A stretch of DNA of 64,000 nt from Arthrobacter sp. B3I4 (GTDB taxonomy: Bacteria > Actinomycetota > Actinomycetes > Actinomycetales > Micrococcaceae): contig NZ_JAUSYK010000001.1 of NCBI RefSeq assembly GCF_030816855.1, positions 3,348,001 to 3,412,000 of the forward strand, given 5' to 3'. This document shows positions 8,437 through 17,200 of the stretch, piece after piece. A program made the position numbers and the translations under genes. Numbering within the stretch: position 1 is the stretch's first letter; each line of letters starts with the position of its first letter. Under the pieces are notes generated by a model. The model had not been told where the DNA came from and made no database searches. It saw only the letters and a list, made by a program, of their open reading frames with translations.

Positions 8437-9363
8437 TCAGGAGGCCGGGCGGGCGTGCGCCTCGGCGATCCGGGCAAAGGCGGCAATGTCGAGAACTTCG
8501 CCGCGGGCGGTCGGGTCGACGCCGGCGGCCCGGAGGCAGCGTTCGGCCTCGGCTGCACTGCCGGCCCACCCTGCCAGCGCGGCCCGGAGGGTCTTGCGCC
8601 GTTGGGCGAACGCGGCGTCGATGACGGCGAACACCTCTTCCCGGCTGGCCGTGGTGGCCGGCGGCTCCCGCCGGGTGAAGGCGACGAGCCCGGAATGGAT
8701 CTTGGGCGCGGGCCAGAAGACGTTCATCCCGATGACGCCGGCCTTGCGCATGCCGCTGTACCAGGCCGCCTTGACCGAAGGGACACCGTAGGTCTTCGAC
8801 CCCGGAGGCGCCGCGAGCCGGTCGGCAACCTCGTCCTGGACCATCACCAGCCCGTGCCGCAGGGTCGGGAAGTGCTGCAGCAGGTGCAGCACCACCGGAA
8901 CGGCCACGTTATAGGGAAGGTTCGCCACCAGGGCAGTCGGCTGCACCGGCAGTTCGGTCACCTTCATGGCGTCGGCGAGGACGAGGTGGAAGTCCGGCGC
9001 GGCATCGGGGCGCCAGCGTTCGACGGTCGCCGGAAGCTTGGCGGCGAGGACCGGGTCGATTTCGACGGCGACGACCGTCTTGGCGGCGTCCAGCAGGCCG
9101 AGCGTCAGCGAGCCGAGCCCGGGCCCGACCTCCAGGACGGTTTCGTCGGCGGCGATGTCCGCCACGGCGACGATCCGGCGGATGGTGTTGCCGTCGATGA
9201 CGAAGTTCTGGCCCAGGGTCTTGGTGGGGCGGACTCCGATTTCCTCCGCCAGCCTGCGGATGTCGGTGGCGCCCAGGAGCGGCGCCGGCGCGCTTCTGCG
9301 CAGGTCGCTTTCGGGCTGCAGCCCGGACGGCTCGACGGCGGCGGAGGGGGTCGGTTCAGTCAC
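8437..9363 (-). CDS. rsmA: 16S rRNA dimethyladenosine transferase (A1518/A1519)
   Basis: Dimethylates two adjacent adenosines near the 3' end of 16S rRNA (KsgA). The 308-residue product has an N-terminal extension of about 40 residues, then [11 protein letters not shown], the SAM-binding motif [14 protein letters not shown], and the catalytic [10 protein letters not shown] (NLPY). The C-terminal helical domain contains RRKTLRAAL. The start is the GTG at 9363, with TAGGAT 6 bases upstream. It follows rpf on the same strand, but a hairpin separates them. Confidence 0.96.
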   Translation of the reverse strand: MTEPTPSAAVEPSGLQPESDLRRSAPAPLLGATDIRRLAEEIGVRPTKTLGQNFVIDGNTIRRIVAVADIAADETVLEVGPGLGSLTLGLLDAAKTVVAVEIDPVLAAKLPATVERWRPDAAPDFHLVLADAMKVTELPVQPTALVANLPYNVAVPVVLHLLQHFPTLRHGLVMVQDEVADRLAAPPGSKTYGVPSVKAAWYSGMRKAGVIGMNVFWPAPKIHSGLVAFTRREPPATTASREEVFAVIDAAFAQRRKTLRAALAGWAGSAAEAERCLRAAGVDPTARGEVLDIAAFARIAEAHARPAS

Positions 9364-9369
9364 CTAGGT

Positions 9370-9375
9370 ATCCTA
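9370..9375 (-). promoter_or_regulatory. -10-like hexamer of rsmA
   Basis: TAGGAT on the minus strand lies 6 bases before the GTG start, with no ribosome-binding site. It fits a leaderless start. Confidence 0.55.
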
Positions 9376-9392
9376 TCCCGCGGCTGTTACGC

Positions 9393-9442
9393 CGAAGGCC
9401 GGTCCGGGATACTGAGCAGTTCAGTACCGGGACCGGCCTTCG
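9393..9442 (-). terminator. Terminator-like hairpin after rpf
   Basis: Arms starting CGAAGGCCGGTCC (9393 onward) and ending GGACCGGCCTTCG (to 9442) pair over about 20 bp with one bulge and a short loop. It lies just past the rpf stop and upstream of the rsmA promoter. There is no clear U-tract. Confidence 0.65.
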
Positions 9443-9489
9443 GGGGCGTCACAGGGCAGTGGTCTGCTGCCGCGGGAGCCGTGCGGGTT

Positions 9490-10674
9490 TTAGCGGGAAG
9501 CGGCCCAGCCGCAGCCCCACGGCTGCAGGCCGCGCTGTGCGTAGACCCGGTTGGCGATGTCGATCTGCTGGGCCTTGGAAGCGCCGGCAGCGTTGGGCGC
9601 GTAGGCCCCGCCGCCGGAGCCGATCCAGGTGCGGATGTCGAACTGCAGTCCGCCGTAGTAGCCGTTGCCGGAGTTGATCGACCAGTTGCCGCCGGACTCG
9701 CACTGGGCGATCTTGTCCCACATGGCCTCGTTCATCATGGCCGGGGCTGCGGCGCCGGTGTTGGCCTTGGCTGCTGCCGGAGCGGCCGCCGGAGCGGCCG
9801 CCGCCTCTGGCTTGGGCTTTTCCTTGGTGCCGATGGAGACCTTCTCGGTCACGGGCTGCAGGGTGATGTTCTGCGACACGAGGGTGCGGGAGGCTTCACG
9901 GCCGTCCACGAGGACCAGCTTGAAGCTCTTGCTGATGCTGCCGGCGACCCCGGCCTGGACGACCTTCTTCTCACCCTTGGGCAGGGCCGCGTCGTCTTCG
10001 GTCAGGGTTTCGAACGGAACGGCCTCGGTGGTTTCCGCGGTCTTGGTGGTGTCCACGCGCGACACCTTGACCACCATGTCATTGACGACCGGCGCGTTGG
10101 CCGGCTGGGAGAGGCGGTCGCTCGCGGCGAGCGTGATGCCGGCGTCGGCGAGCAGGTTCCCGACGGTGGCCGCCGTCGTGCTGGTCTTGGTGGCCTTGCC
10201 GTCGGCGACGAGGGTCACGGCCTTCGGGGTGGAAATGCTGACAAAAGATCCGGCGACGGCGAGCTGCGCGTCCTTGGGGGCCGAAACTTCGGAGGCGCTG
10301 GCGACGCCGAGTTCGGTCACCAGGCTGGCGACGGTGGGGGCCGTGGTGTTGATGGTCCGTTCTGCACCGTCCACGCTGACCTTTACGGCCTTGGCGAGGT
10401 TGATGTTGATGACGGAGCCGTCCTGGACGTGGGCGTCTGCTGCGGGCGAAACCTTGTCAGCGGACTGAAGTTCAACTTTGGCGGCCCGGACCACCTGGCC
10501 GACGGTCCCACCGAAAGTCTGGACGGAGCTCACTTTCCCGTCAACGTTGAGCGTGACCGTCTTGTTGTTGCCAACGAAGGCCACAAGCCCGAGCACGAGT
10601 GCTCCAAGCACCACGATCTGCGCGCCGACCTTGACGAAGCTGAACTTGCCGTCCGATGTGAAGAACTTGACCAC
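9490..10674 (-). CDS. Resuscitation-promoting factor, RpfB-like transglycosylase
   Basis: Secreted or membrane-anchored lytic transglycosylase that cleaves peptidoglycan and promotes regrowth from dormancy. Order of domains: a transmembrane segment near the N-terminus (VGAQIVVLGALVLGLVAFV), three DUF348 repeats (the second and third are marked by VSVDGAERTINTTAPTVASL and VTLVADGKATKTSTTAATV), a G5 domain (PFETLTEDDAALPKGEKKVVQAG), an Ala/Pro-rich linker, and the C-terminal Rpf catalytic domain beginning MWDKIAQCESGGNWSINSG with the catalytic Glu in CESGG. I prefer the GTG at 10674 (394 residues); an ATG at 10698 is also possible. The rpf-rsmA-ispE order matches Mtb Rv1009-Rv1011. Confidence 0.95.
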   Translation of the reverse strand: MVKFFTSDGKFSFVKVGAQIVVLGALVLGLVAFVGNNKTVTLNVDGKVSSVQTFGGTVGQVVRAAKVELQSADKVSPAADAHVQDGSVININLAKAVKVSVDGAERTINTTAPTVASLVTELGVASASEVSAPKDAQLAVAGSFVSISTPKAVTLVADGKATKTSTTAATVGNLLADAGITLAASDRLSQPANAPVVNDMVVKVSRVDTTKTAETTEAVPFETLTEDDAALPKGEKKVVQAGVAGSISKSFKLVLVDGREASRTLVSQNITLQPVTEKVSIGTKEKPKPEAAAAPAAAPAAAKANTGAAAPAMMNEAMWDKIAQCESGGNWSINSGNGYYGGLQFDIRTWIGSGGGAYAPNAAGASKAQQIDIANRVYAQRGLQPWGCGWAASR

Positions 10675-10979
10675 GATTGTCCATATCTTTTGGACCATCC
10701 GGGCACGGGGAAAAGCGCACACGCTTCCCTGCCGCAAACACCCCTGGGGCTGCTCCGGAACGGGTCCGGCTGCTTGCGGAAAACGTGAGCACCGCCATAT
10801 CTCCAAACGAGAGCGCGCACATGGAATGGCTACCGCGCTGCGCGCCCGAAAGGAGTGAAATTATCCGCAGGCCTTCCCCGACCCCGGCTAATAGTTGATC
10901 ACTGTAACCGGAGCGTTATAAAGCAACCAAGAAAATGTGCATACTCAGTATGTTACGGAAGTTGCACATGGCACTGGAG
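10675..10979. other. Intergenic region upstream of rpf
   Basis: 305 bases between tatD and rpf. The part near tatD is AT-rich for this genome (around 10860-10950, with GTTATAAAGCAACCAAGAAAATG on the plus strand) and probably carries the rpf promoter. No confident -35/-10 pair and no c-di-AMP (ydaO) riboswitch signature were recognised, although that riboswitch precedes rpf genes in some actinobacteria. Confidence 0.4.
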
Positions 10980-11897
10980 TCAGTCCCAACTTCCGTACGC
11001 CTGCACGGTGTTTTCGGCCAGTCTGGCGCACAGTTCAGCAAGGTCCCGGCCTGTCAATTCGGCCATCGCCCGCACCGTGTACGGGACCATGTAACTGGCG
11101 TTCGGCCGGCCCCGGTGGGGGTGCGGCGTAAGGAAGGGGGCGTCGGTCTCGACCAGCAGCCGTCCGGGTTCGGCCAGGGCGAGCGCCGCGCGGAGATTCG
11201 CGGCGTTTTTGAAGGTCACGGTCCCGGCGAAGGACATGTACCAGCCCTCGGCGTTGCAGGTCCGCGCCAGCTCCTCGCCGCCGGAGAAGCAGTGGAAGAC
11301 GACCCGCTCCGGGGCGCCCTCCTCGCGCAGTACCTGGACGACGTCGTCGTGCGCATCGCGGTCGTGGATCTGCAGCGTCAGGCCCAGCCGCTTGGCGATG
11401 TCAATGTGGCGGCGGAAGGAGTAGCGCTGCTGGACCAGCCCCTCCCCCTCGGTCCGGAAAAAATCCAGCCCGGTCTCGCCGATGGCCCGGATCCGTGGGT
11501 GCGCCGCGAGCGCCTCGATCTCCGCCAGCGCCCCCTCCAGCTCGCCGCGGGCCGCGTACGCCGGGGCGTCGTTGGGATGCAGCGCGACGGCGCCCAGCAG
11601 GCGGGCGTCCGCCTCCACCGCCTGCACGGTGAAGCGGGACGACTCGAGGTCGCAGCCCACCTGCACGGCGCCCTGAACCCCGACGGCCGCGGCGGCGTCG
11701 AGGGCGTCCTTGACACTGACGGTCCGCCCGTCCGCAAAGCCGGTGTCGGGAAAATCCAGATGGGTGTGGTTGTCCATCACCGGGACGGGCAGCGGCTCCG
11801 GCGCCGGCGGGTAGGCCTTCCGGCCGCCGGCCGCGCCGCCGCCGGCCTCGTCGCCGCCGGCCGCGCGGAAAGGGGCAGGAGTTCGCGGATCGCACAT
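10980..11897 (-). CDS. tatD: TatD family metal-dependent DNase/hydrolase
   Basis: A TIM-barrel metallohydrolase with DNase activity in characterised members. The 305-residue product shows the metal ligands in order: HTHLDFP (about residues 44-50), IGETGLDFF, QIHDRDAH, HCFSGG and ETDAPFLTPHPHRG. The N-terminus has a Gly/Ala-rich extension of about 40 residues. The start is the ATG at 11897 with TAGGGT 6 bases upstream. It is next to rpf as in Mtb Rv1008-Rv1009. The methionyl-tRNA synthetase gene often found beside tatD is not present in the window. Confidence 0.95.
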   Translation of the reverse strand: MCDPRTPAPFRAAGGDEAGGGAAGGRKAYPPAPEPLPVPVMDNHTHLDFPDTGFADGRTVSVKDALDAAAAVGVQGAVQVGCDLESSRFTVQAVEADARLLGAVALHPNDAPAYAARGELEGALAEIEALAAHPRIRAIGETGLDFFRTEGEGLVQQRYSFRRHIDIAKRLGLTLQIHDRDAHDDVVQVLREEGAPERVVFHCFSGGEELARTCNAEGWYMSFAGTVTFKNAANLRAALALAEPGRLLVETDAPFLTPHPHRGRPNASYMVPYTVRAMAELTGRDLAELCARLAENTVQAYGSWD

Positions 11898-11903
11898 CCT
11901 TCC

Positions 11904-11909
11904 ACCCTA
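11904..11909 (-). promoter_or_regulatory. -10-like hexamer of tatD
   Basis: TAGGGT on the minus strand is 6 bases before the ATG. It fits a leaderless start. Confidence 0.5.
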
Positions 11910-12059
11910 GCGGCGGCACCGGCGCAGAATTCGCCGGAACTCTCTGTCAGCTTGGTCAGTTGTGTTAGTACGCTGATACCAAGACAGGCGTGCACCAGAT
12001 GCGGGTCCCGGCAGCAGCTGCCGCTCCGCCCGGGCCGCACCAGGGCTGAAAGGCTGCCG

Positions 12060-13185
12060 ATGGACTACCACCGACGCACCTCCGTAGACGAAGCGCTGCC
12101 CGAGCCGCAGGGCTATCCGGATGCTCCGGCACCGGCTGAAGCAGGTCTGCGGGTTCCGTCTCGGCCGGGCCTGCCCGCACCGATGGAGGCTGCCGCGTTT
12201 CACGCCGCCAGCGAACGCATCCTCGGGGCGATCAACACCGTGATCGACGGCAAGGCTGACGCCGCCAAGCTGGCCCTGACAGTGCTCCTGGCCCAGGGCC
12301 ATCTGCTGCTGGAGGACGTCCCCGGAGTGGGCAAGACCCTGCTGGCCAAGACGCTGGCCCGCACCATCGACTGTACTGTCAGCCGGATCCAGTTCACACC
12401 GGACCTGCTGCCCTCCGATGTCACCGGAGTGTCCATCTACAACCAGGCGTCCCGGATGTTCGAGTTCCGGCCCGGGGCGGTTTTCGCCAACATCGTCATC
12501 GGCGATGAGATCAACCGCGCCTCCGCCAAGACGCAGTCCGCGCTGCTGGAGTGCATGGAGGAGCACCAGGTCACCGTGGACGGGACCTCCTACAAATTGG
12601 ACGAGCCCTTCATGGTGGTGGCAACGCAGAACCCGATCGAGATGGAGGGGACCTACCCGCTGCCGGAAGCACAGCGCGACCGCTTCATGGCCCGGATCTC
12701 CATGGGCTACCCGGATCGGATCTCCGAGATGGAGATGCTTGAGACGCACCAGGCCAGCTCGCCGCTGACCCGGGTTGCCGCGGTGGTCACGGCGGAGGAA
12801 GTGGCCTCCATGATCGCCACCGTCCAGCAGGTGTACGTGTCGCAGTCGATCAAGGAATACACGGTGTCGCTGGGCCGTGCGACGCGAGAAAGCGCCATGC
12901 TGCGGCTCGGCGCGAGCCCGCGCTCCATGCTGCAGCTGCTCCGCGCGGCGAAGGCCACCGCCGCTTTGGAGGGCCGGGACTTCGTGCTGCCCGACCGACG
13001 TCGTGAGCGTCGCCGAGGCGGTCCTGGCCCACCGGATCATCCTGGACCGCAAGGCGGCCAGCACCGGCGAGACGCCGCAAAGCGTCATCCGCTCGATCCT
13101 GGCGAAGGTGCCGGTCGGCCAGGAGGGCGCCGCGCCCGGCCGCCGCGACAACCCCGCCGCGCAACACTCCACGTTTCGGCGCTGA
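12060..13185 (+). CDS. MoxR-type AAA+ ATPase, with an apparent one-base frameshift
   Basis: A MoxR chaperone-like ATPase thought to help mature the partner encoded next door. Walker A is DVPGVGKTLLAKTLA, Walker B is VIGDEINRASAKTQSALLE, sensor 1 is VVATQNPIEMEGTYPLPEAQRDRF. The frame from the ATG at 12060 is good up to FVLP (residue 311, base 12992). The conserved continuation, VVSVAEAVLAHRIILDRKAAS, is then found one frame away and ends at 13185. Removing one C from GACCGACG at 12993-13000 restores LPDDVV, the usual family sequence, and gives 374 residues. It is either a real mutation or a sequencing error. The unshifted frame runs on into DUF58 without a stop. It is the first gene of the moxR-DUF58-tgpA operon. 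Confidence 0.85.
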
Positions 13186-13199
13186 GGGCCGGCGCGGCA

Positions 13200-14588
13200 G
13201 TGGGGCTACTGGACCGGGTTCCGAAGCAGATCTTCAGCTCACGCGGCTGGGGTCTGCTGGCAGCGGGTGCAGTGTCCCTGCTGGCGGCGCAGGTCATGGG
13301 CCGGCGCGACCTGCTGGTCCTGGCCCTGCTCCTGCTGTTCCTGCCTTTGCTGGCCCTCGCCGGGACGCGGGTGCTGAAACCACGGTTCCGGGTTTACCGC
13401 GAGTTCAACCCGTCACCGGTCGAAACCTCCGCCACGACGACGGTCCGGCTGGCGGTGGCCCGCACCGGCCCGGGATCCGGCCAGGCGCTGATGGAGGAGC
13501 AGCTCCCGTCCCGCTTTGGGCAGTCCCCGGTCTTCCGCTTCCCGGCACGGGCCGTTACCGCCGGCTCCAGCCGCTACGAGTACCAGCTGCGGAGCGCCAA
13601 ACGCGGCCAGTTCCTGATCGGTCCCGTCACCGCTGAGTTCTCCGACCCTTTCGGGCTCTCCGTCCACCGGCACGCAATCGACGCCGGGGACGTCCTTACA
13701 GTAACCCCGGCCGCCGTCGAACTTCCGGCCACCGGGCTGGCCGGCGCACGCGGCCACGACGGCGTGACCGCGACGCGGATCCGCGCGAACCCCAGCGACG
13801 ACGACGTCATGACCCGGGAATACCGGCACGGCGATCCGATGCGCCGGGTGCACTGGGCGGCGACGGCGCGGCACGGCTCACTTATGGTGCGGCAGGAGGA
13901 ATCCGTCACGACTCCCGAGGCCACGGTGATTCTGGATCACCGTTTCCTGGCGTACTCCCACGCCGGCGGCTACGTCTCCAGCGGCGGCACCGCCGCGGAC
14001 GGGCAAGACCTGGTGACCAGCGACGAATTCGAGTGGGCAGTCACCGCCGGAATGTCCATCAGCGCCCACCTCGCCGAGCGAAGCTACGCCCTCCGCTGCC
14101 TGGACCCGGCGGGCGAACCGGCCTTCCTGCATTCACCCTCGGCACCCCACCCGGAAGCCGACGAATACGTCGGCGCCGGAGGCCTGCAGTCCATAGCGGA
14201 AAGCCTGGCCGCCATCCAGCTCACCGGGCCACACCACCCATCCGCCGACACCGGCCCGCAGTCCTTTGACGACCGGTTAATGGACAAGCTCTCAGCCCAC
14301 CGGCTGCGCGGGCCGCTCCTTGCCATCCTCGGCCGGCTCACGGCCGCGGAGGCGCAGGCCCTTGCCCCGGCGGCGGCCTTCGGCGCGAACGCCTTCGCGC
14401 TGGTCGTCACCGACCGCGCGGCTGACACCGGCCCGGTGCTGGACATCCTGCGCCGTGGCGGCTGGCGGGCGGTGGCCGCTTCCCCGGCGACACCGCTGCC
14501 GGCGGCTTGGTCGGCGTTTGATTCCGGCGGAACCCCGGCGCTCGGGGCAGCGGCCGACGCGCGGCGCGGGGCGGGGGCACGGCGATGA
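13200..14588 (+). CDS. DUF58 domain protein
   Basis: The usual partner of MoxR, of unproven function, with a von Willebrand A-like region. The 462-residue product starts at the GTG at 13200, 14 bases after the restored moxR stop. Two adjacent N-terminal membrane segments (about residues 14-57) are followed by the DUF58 core, seen in YEYQLRSAKRGQFLIGPVTAEFSDPFGL and REYRHGDPMRRVHWAATARHGSLMVRQEE. The gene overlaps the next one by ATGA (14585-14588), which implies translational coupling. In the raw sequence this frame is continuous with the first part of moxR, so automatic annotation could call one 842-residue fusion from 12060. Confidence 0.88.
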   Translation: MGLLDRVPKQIFSSRGWGLLAAGAVSLLAAQVMGRRDLLVLALLLLFLPLLALAGTRVLKPRFRVYREFNPSPVETSATTTVRLAVARTGPGSGQALMEEQLPSRFGQSPVFRFPARAVTAGSSRYEYQLRSAKRGQFLIGPVTAEFSDPFGLSVHRHAIDAGDVLTVTPAAVELPATGLAGARGHDGVTATRIRANPSDDDVMTREYRHGDPMRRVHWAATARHGSLMVRQEESVTTPEATVILDHRFLAYSHAGGYVSSGGTAADGQDLVTSDEFEWAVTAGMSISAHLAERSYALRCLDPAGEPAFLHSPSAPHPEADEYVGAGGLQSIAESLAAIQLTGPHHPSADTGPQSFDDRLMDKLSAHRLRGPLLAILGRLTAAEAQALAPAAAFGANAFALVVTDRAADTGPVLDILRRGGWRAVAASPATPLPAAWSAFDSGGTPALGAAADARRGAGARR

Positions 14589-17200
14589 CACTTACCCCGC
14601 AACGCAGCGCGGCGTCCGGGACCGCGTCCGACGGCGGAGAGCGCGCAGTTCCGGACGAAACAGGCCGGCGGAAACCGGCCGGCGTCGAGCCGTGGGCGAT
14701 GGGGCTCGCCGTCGCGCTCGCAGTCGCCGGGGCCGCACTGGGGCTGAACGGCGTGCTGCGCGGCTGGGCCTGGTATCCGGCCGTGCTCACCACCGTCCTG
14801 ACCGTCGCCCTGGCGATGGCCGCGTTGCGGGCCCTGCGGCTGCCCGGCGTTCTGGTCGCCGCCGGCGGCTTCGTGGCGTTGGCCCTGGTGCTGACCTCCA
14901 CCTTCTTCCGGCAACACAGCATCGCCGGCTTCATCCCGTCCGACGACACGGTCGCGCAACTGCCGCGGTACCTGCAGCGCGCCCGCGAAACCGTCCTGGG
15001 CGAGAGCACCCCGGTGGCGCCGAATGCCGGCATCGTACTGTTGATCTGCGGCGTGCTCGGCCTGCTGGTGATCTTGATCGACACTCTTTGCCTTCCACTG
15101 GCGCTGCCGGCGACGAGCGGGCTGGGGATCCTGGCGATCCTGGTAGTCCCGGCCATGGTCAAGCCGCAAAGCGTCGGCTGGCTGGGCTTCACCGGGGCCG
15201 CCGTCGGCTACCTCTCAATCCTGGCCTGCAGCCATTGGTTCCACCCCGGGTCCGGTCTGCGGGCGGACACAGCGCGCAGCCCGGGGCAGCTCAAACGCGC
15301 CGGACTGACCGGGGCCATGGCGCTGGCCCTGACGCTGCTGCTCCAGCTCGCCATTCCCGGCTTTGACCAGGGCACCTTCCCGCAGGGCTCCCGGCTGAAC
15401 CCCTGGGGCACGACAACCGGGCTGAACCCGATGATCAGCCTCGGCAACAGCCTGCGCAGCCCCAGCGGAAACGGCCGGATCACCTACGCCACCAACGCCC
15501 CGGCGGCGCCCTATTTGCGGTCAGTGACCGTGGACAGCTTCGACGGCGACTCATGGTCACCGGACGACCGTGACGCCGGCCGCCGGCTGGGGACCGGAAA
15601 GATGGACCCGGGGCCCGACGCTGCTGTCGAGGAGCAGGTCCGGGTGCTCACAGCAGTCAACACCGGCCAGTTCACCAGCCCCTACCTCCCGGTCCCGTAC
15701 GCGCCCGAATCGGTCAGCGGACTGGCGGGCCGGTGGAGCTGGGATCCGGCCACGCTGAGCATCAAGGGCGTCGACGCGAACTCCCGGAACCAGCAGTACC
15801 TGGTGGCCTCTATCGCGCCGAAGCTGACTCCGGCGGTGCTGGCCGCCCGGCCTTCCGGTCCGGTGCGCGGCGTGTCCGAAACGTTCACCCGGGTCCCGGC
15901 CAATGTCCCGCAGATCGTCCGCCAGACAGCGGACACCGTCACCGCCGGAACCAGCACCGCGTACGCCAAAGCCATGGCGATCCAGAAATACCTGCGCTCC
16001 ACGGAATTCAGCTACTCGCTCCAGTCCCCGGTCCAGGGCGGCTATGACGGCAACGGCCTTTCGGTGCTGGCGGACTTCCTAGCCCAGAAGAGCGGCTACT
16101 GCATCCACTTTGCCTCCGCAATGGCGGTGATGGCACGCCTGGAAGGGATCCCCAGCCGGATCGCCGTCGGCTACGCGCCCGGCCGTCCCACCGGAGCCAC
16201 CGTGTCGGTCGCGGGCCAGGGGGCGCTTCCGGAGTACGAGGTCGATGCCCGCGATGCGCATGCCTGGCCCGAACTTTACTTCCAGGGCGTCGGCTGGGTG
16301 GCGTTCGAACCGACGCCCTCCCGCGGCGTCGTTCCTGCCTACGCCGCGGAGCCGGCCGCGCCCAGCGGGGCGAGCACCAACGAGAGCAACGACGGCCTGA
16401 TCCCGTCCGACACCGGTGCGGCTACCACGGCGCCCGCACCGGTCCCGCTGCCGCTGCCTGCAGCCCAGGGCGGAGCCGGCACCGGCAACCTGCTGGTTCC
16501 GCTGCTCCTAGCCGCCGGCGGTCTGCTGCTGCTCGTACTGCTGGTGGCGAGCCCGGCGCTGGCACGCCGCCGGCTCCGCAGGCAACGGCTTAGGGCGGCC
16601 GCCGGACCCGGCGGGGCCGTGCCGGCCTGGGCAGAACTGCAGGATCTGGCCACCGACTACGGGGTCCCGCCACGCAACAGCGAATCCCCGCGGCACTTCG
16701 CCGCACGGCTGCGCAGGTCCCCGGTGTTCGGCGATGCGGGCGGAGCCGACGCACCGGCGCATGCCGCCGTCGCCGCCCTGACCGCCGACTTCGAGCGCGA
16801 GCGGTACGGCCGCCCGGGGTCCGGCTACCCCGCCGGGGTCTCCCCCGCCGGAACATCTGCCGACGGAGCCAGCGGGTCCGCCGCCGCTGCCGCCGGAACA
16901 GCGGCCGGCGCCGATGGAGCCGACGGAGTCACGGCCAGCGGAGCCGGACCCGACGGGGTCATGCCGGACACGGTCGCGCTGGACAGGATTGCCTCGGTCA
17001 GGGGAACGCTGCAGGCCCACGCGGGGTGGTGGGCGCGGCTCCGCGCCGGCTGGCTGCCGCCCTCCCTCTTGGCACGATGGCGCCGCGGGGCTTCGGCACC
17101 GTTGGGTGCACTCGCCGTCCCGGCGGGCCGTGCACGCAACAGCGCCGCGGCAACCTGGTCCAGGTTCCGCGGCGCCGTCCGCAGGCTTCGCCGCGGCTAG
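14585..17200 (+). CDS. Transglutaminase-like membrane protein (DUF3488/TgpA type)
   Basis: An 871-residue membrane-bound protein with an exposed transglutaminase fold, probably acting on the cell surface; substrates are unknown. The N-terminal half has about six membrane segments (DUF3488). The transglutaminase core has SGYCIHFASAMAVMARLEGIPSRIAVGYAPG with catalytic Cys506 and DAHAWPELYFQGVGWVAFEPTPSR with His559; the usual Asp in the last motif is Glu here (FEP). Another membrane segment follows, then a DUF4129-like cytoplasmic part and a low-complexity Ala/Gly tail rich in SGADGA-type repeats. Third gene of the moxR-DUF58-tgpA operon. Its stop overlaps the gabD stop tail to tail (CTAG). Confidence 0.9.
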   Translation: MTLTPQRSAASGTASDGGERAVPDETGRRKPAGVEPWAMGLAVALAVAGAALGLNGVLRGWAWYPAVLTTVLTVALAMAALRALRLPGVLVAAGGFVALALVLTSTFFRQHSIAGFIPSDDTVAQLPRYLQRARETVLGESTPVAPNAGIVLLICGVLGLLVILIDTLCLPLALPATSGLGILAILVVPAMVKPQSVGWLGFTGAAVGYLSILACSHWFHPGSGLRADTARSPGQLKRAGLTGAMALALTLLLQLAIPGFDQGTFPQGSRLNPWGTTTGLNPMISLGNSLRSPSGNGRITYATNAPAAPYLRSVTVDSFDGDSWSPDDRDAGRRLGTGKMDPGPDAAVEEQVRVLTAVNTGQFTSPYLPVPYAPESVSGLAGRWSWDPATLSIKGVDANSRNQQYLVASIAPKLTPAVLAARPSGPVRGVSETFTRVPANVPQIVRQTADTVTAGTSTAYAKAMAIQKYLRSTEFSYSLQSPVQGGYDGNGLSVLADFLAQKSGYCIHFASAMAVMARLEGIPSRIAVGYAPGRPTGATVSVAGQGALPEYEVDARDAHAWPELYFQGVGWVAFEPTPSRGVVPAYAAEPAAPSGASTNESNDGLIPSDTGAATTAPAPVPLPLPAAQGGAGTGNLLVPLLLAAGGLLLLVLLVASPALARRRLRRQRLRAAAGPGGAVPAWAELQDLATDYGVPPRNSESPRHFAARLRRSPVFGDAGGADAPAHAAVAALTADFERERYGRPGSGYPAGVSPAGTSADGASGSAAAAAGTAAGADGADGVTASGAGPDGVMPDTVALDRIASVRGTLQAHAGWWARLRAGWLPPSLLARWRRGASAPLGALAVPAGRARNSAAATWSRFRGAVRRLRRG

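Noticed and set aside
8455..10788. A 777-residue open frame on the plus strand
   Set aside because: It is antisense to rsmA and rpf, both firmly identified. It is Gly/Asp/Val-rich with no domain, as expected from the complement of high-GC codons.
10675..10979. ydaO (c-di-AMP) riboswitch upstream of rpf
   Set aside because: The conserved blocks of that riboswitch were looked for on the minus strand and not found.
11907..13172. A 421-residue open frame on the minus strand across moxR
   Set aside because: It is the complement of moxR codons and has no recognisable domain; the moxR frame has all AAA+ motifs.
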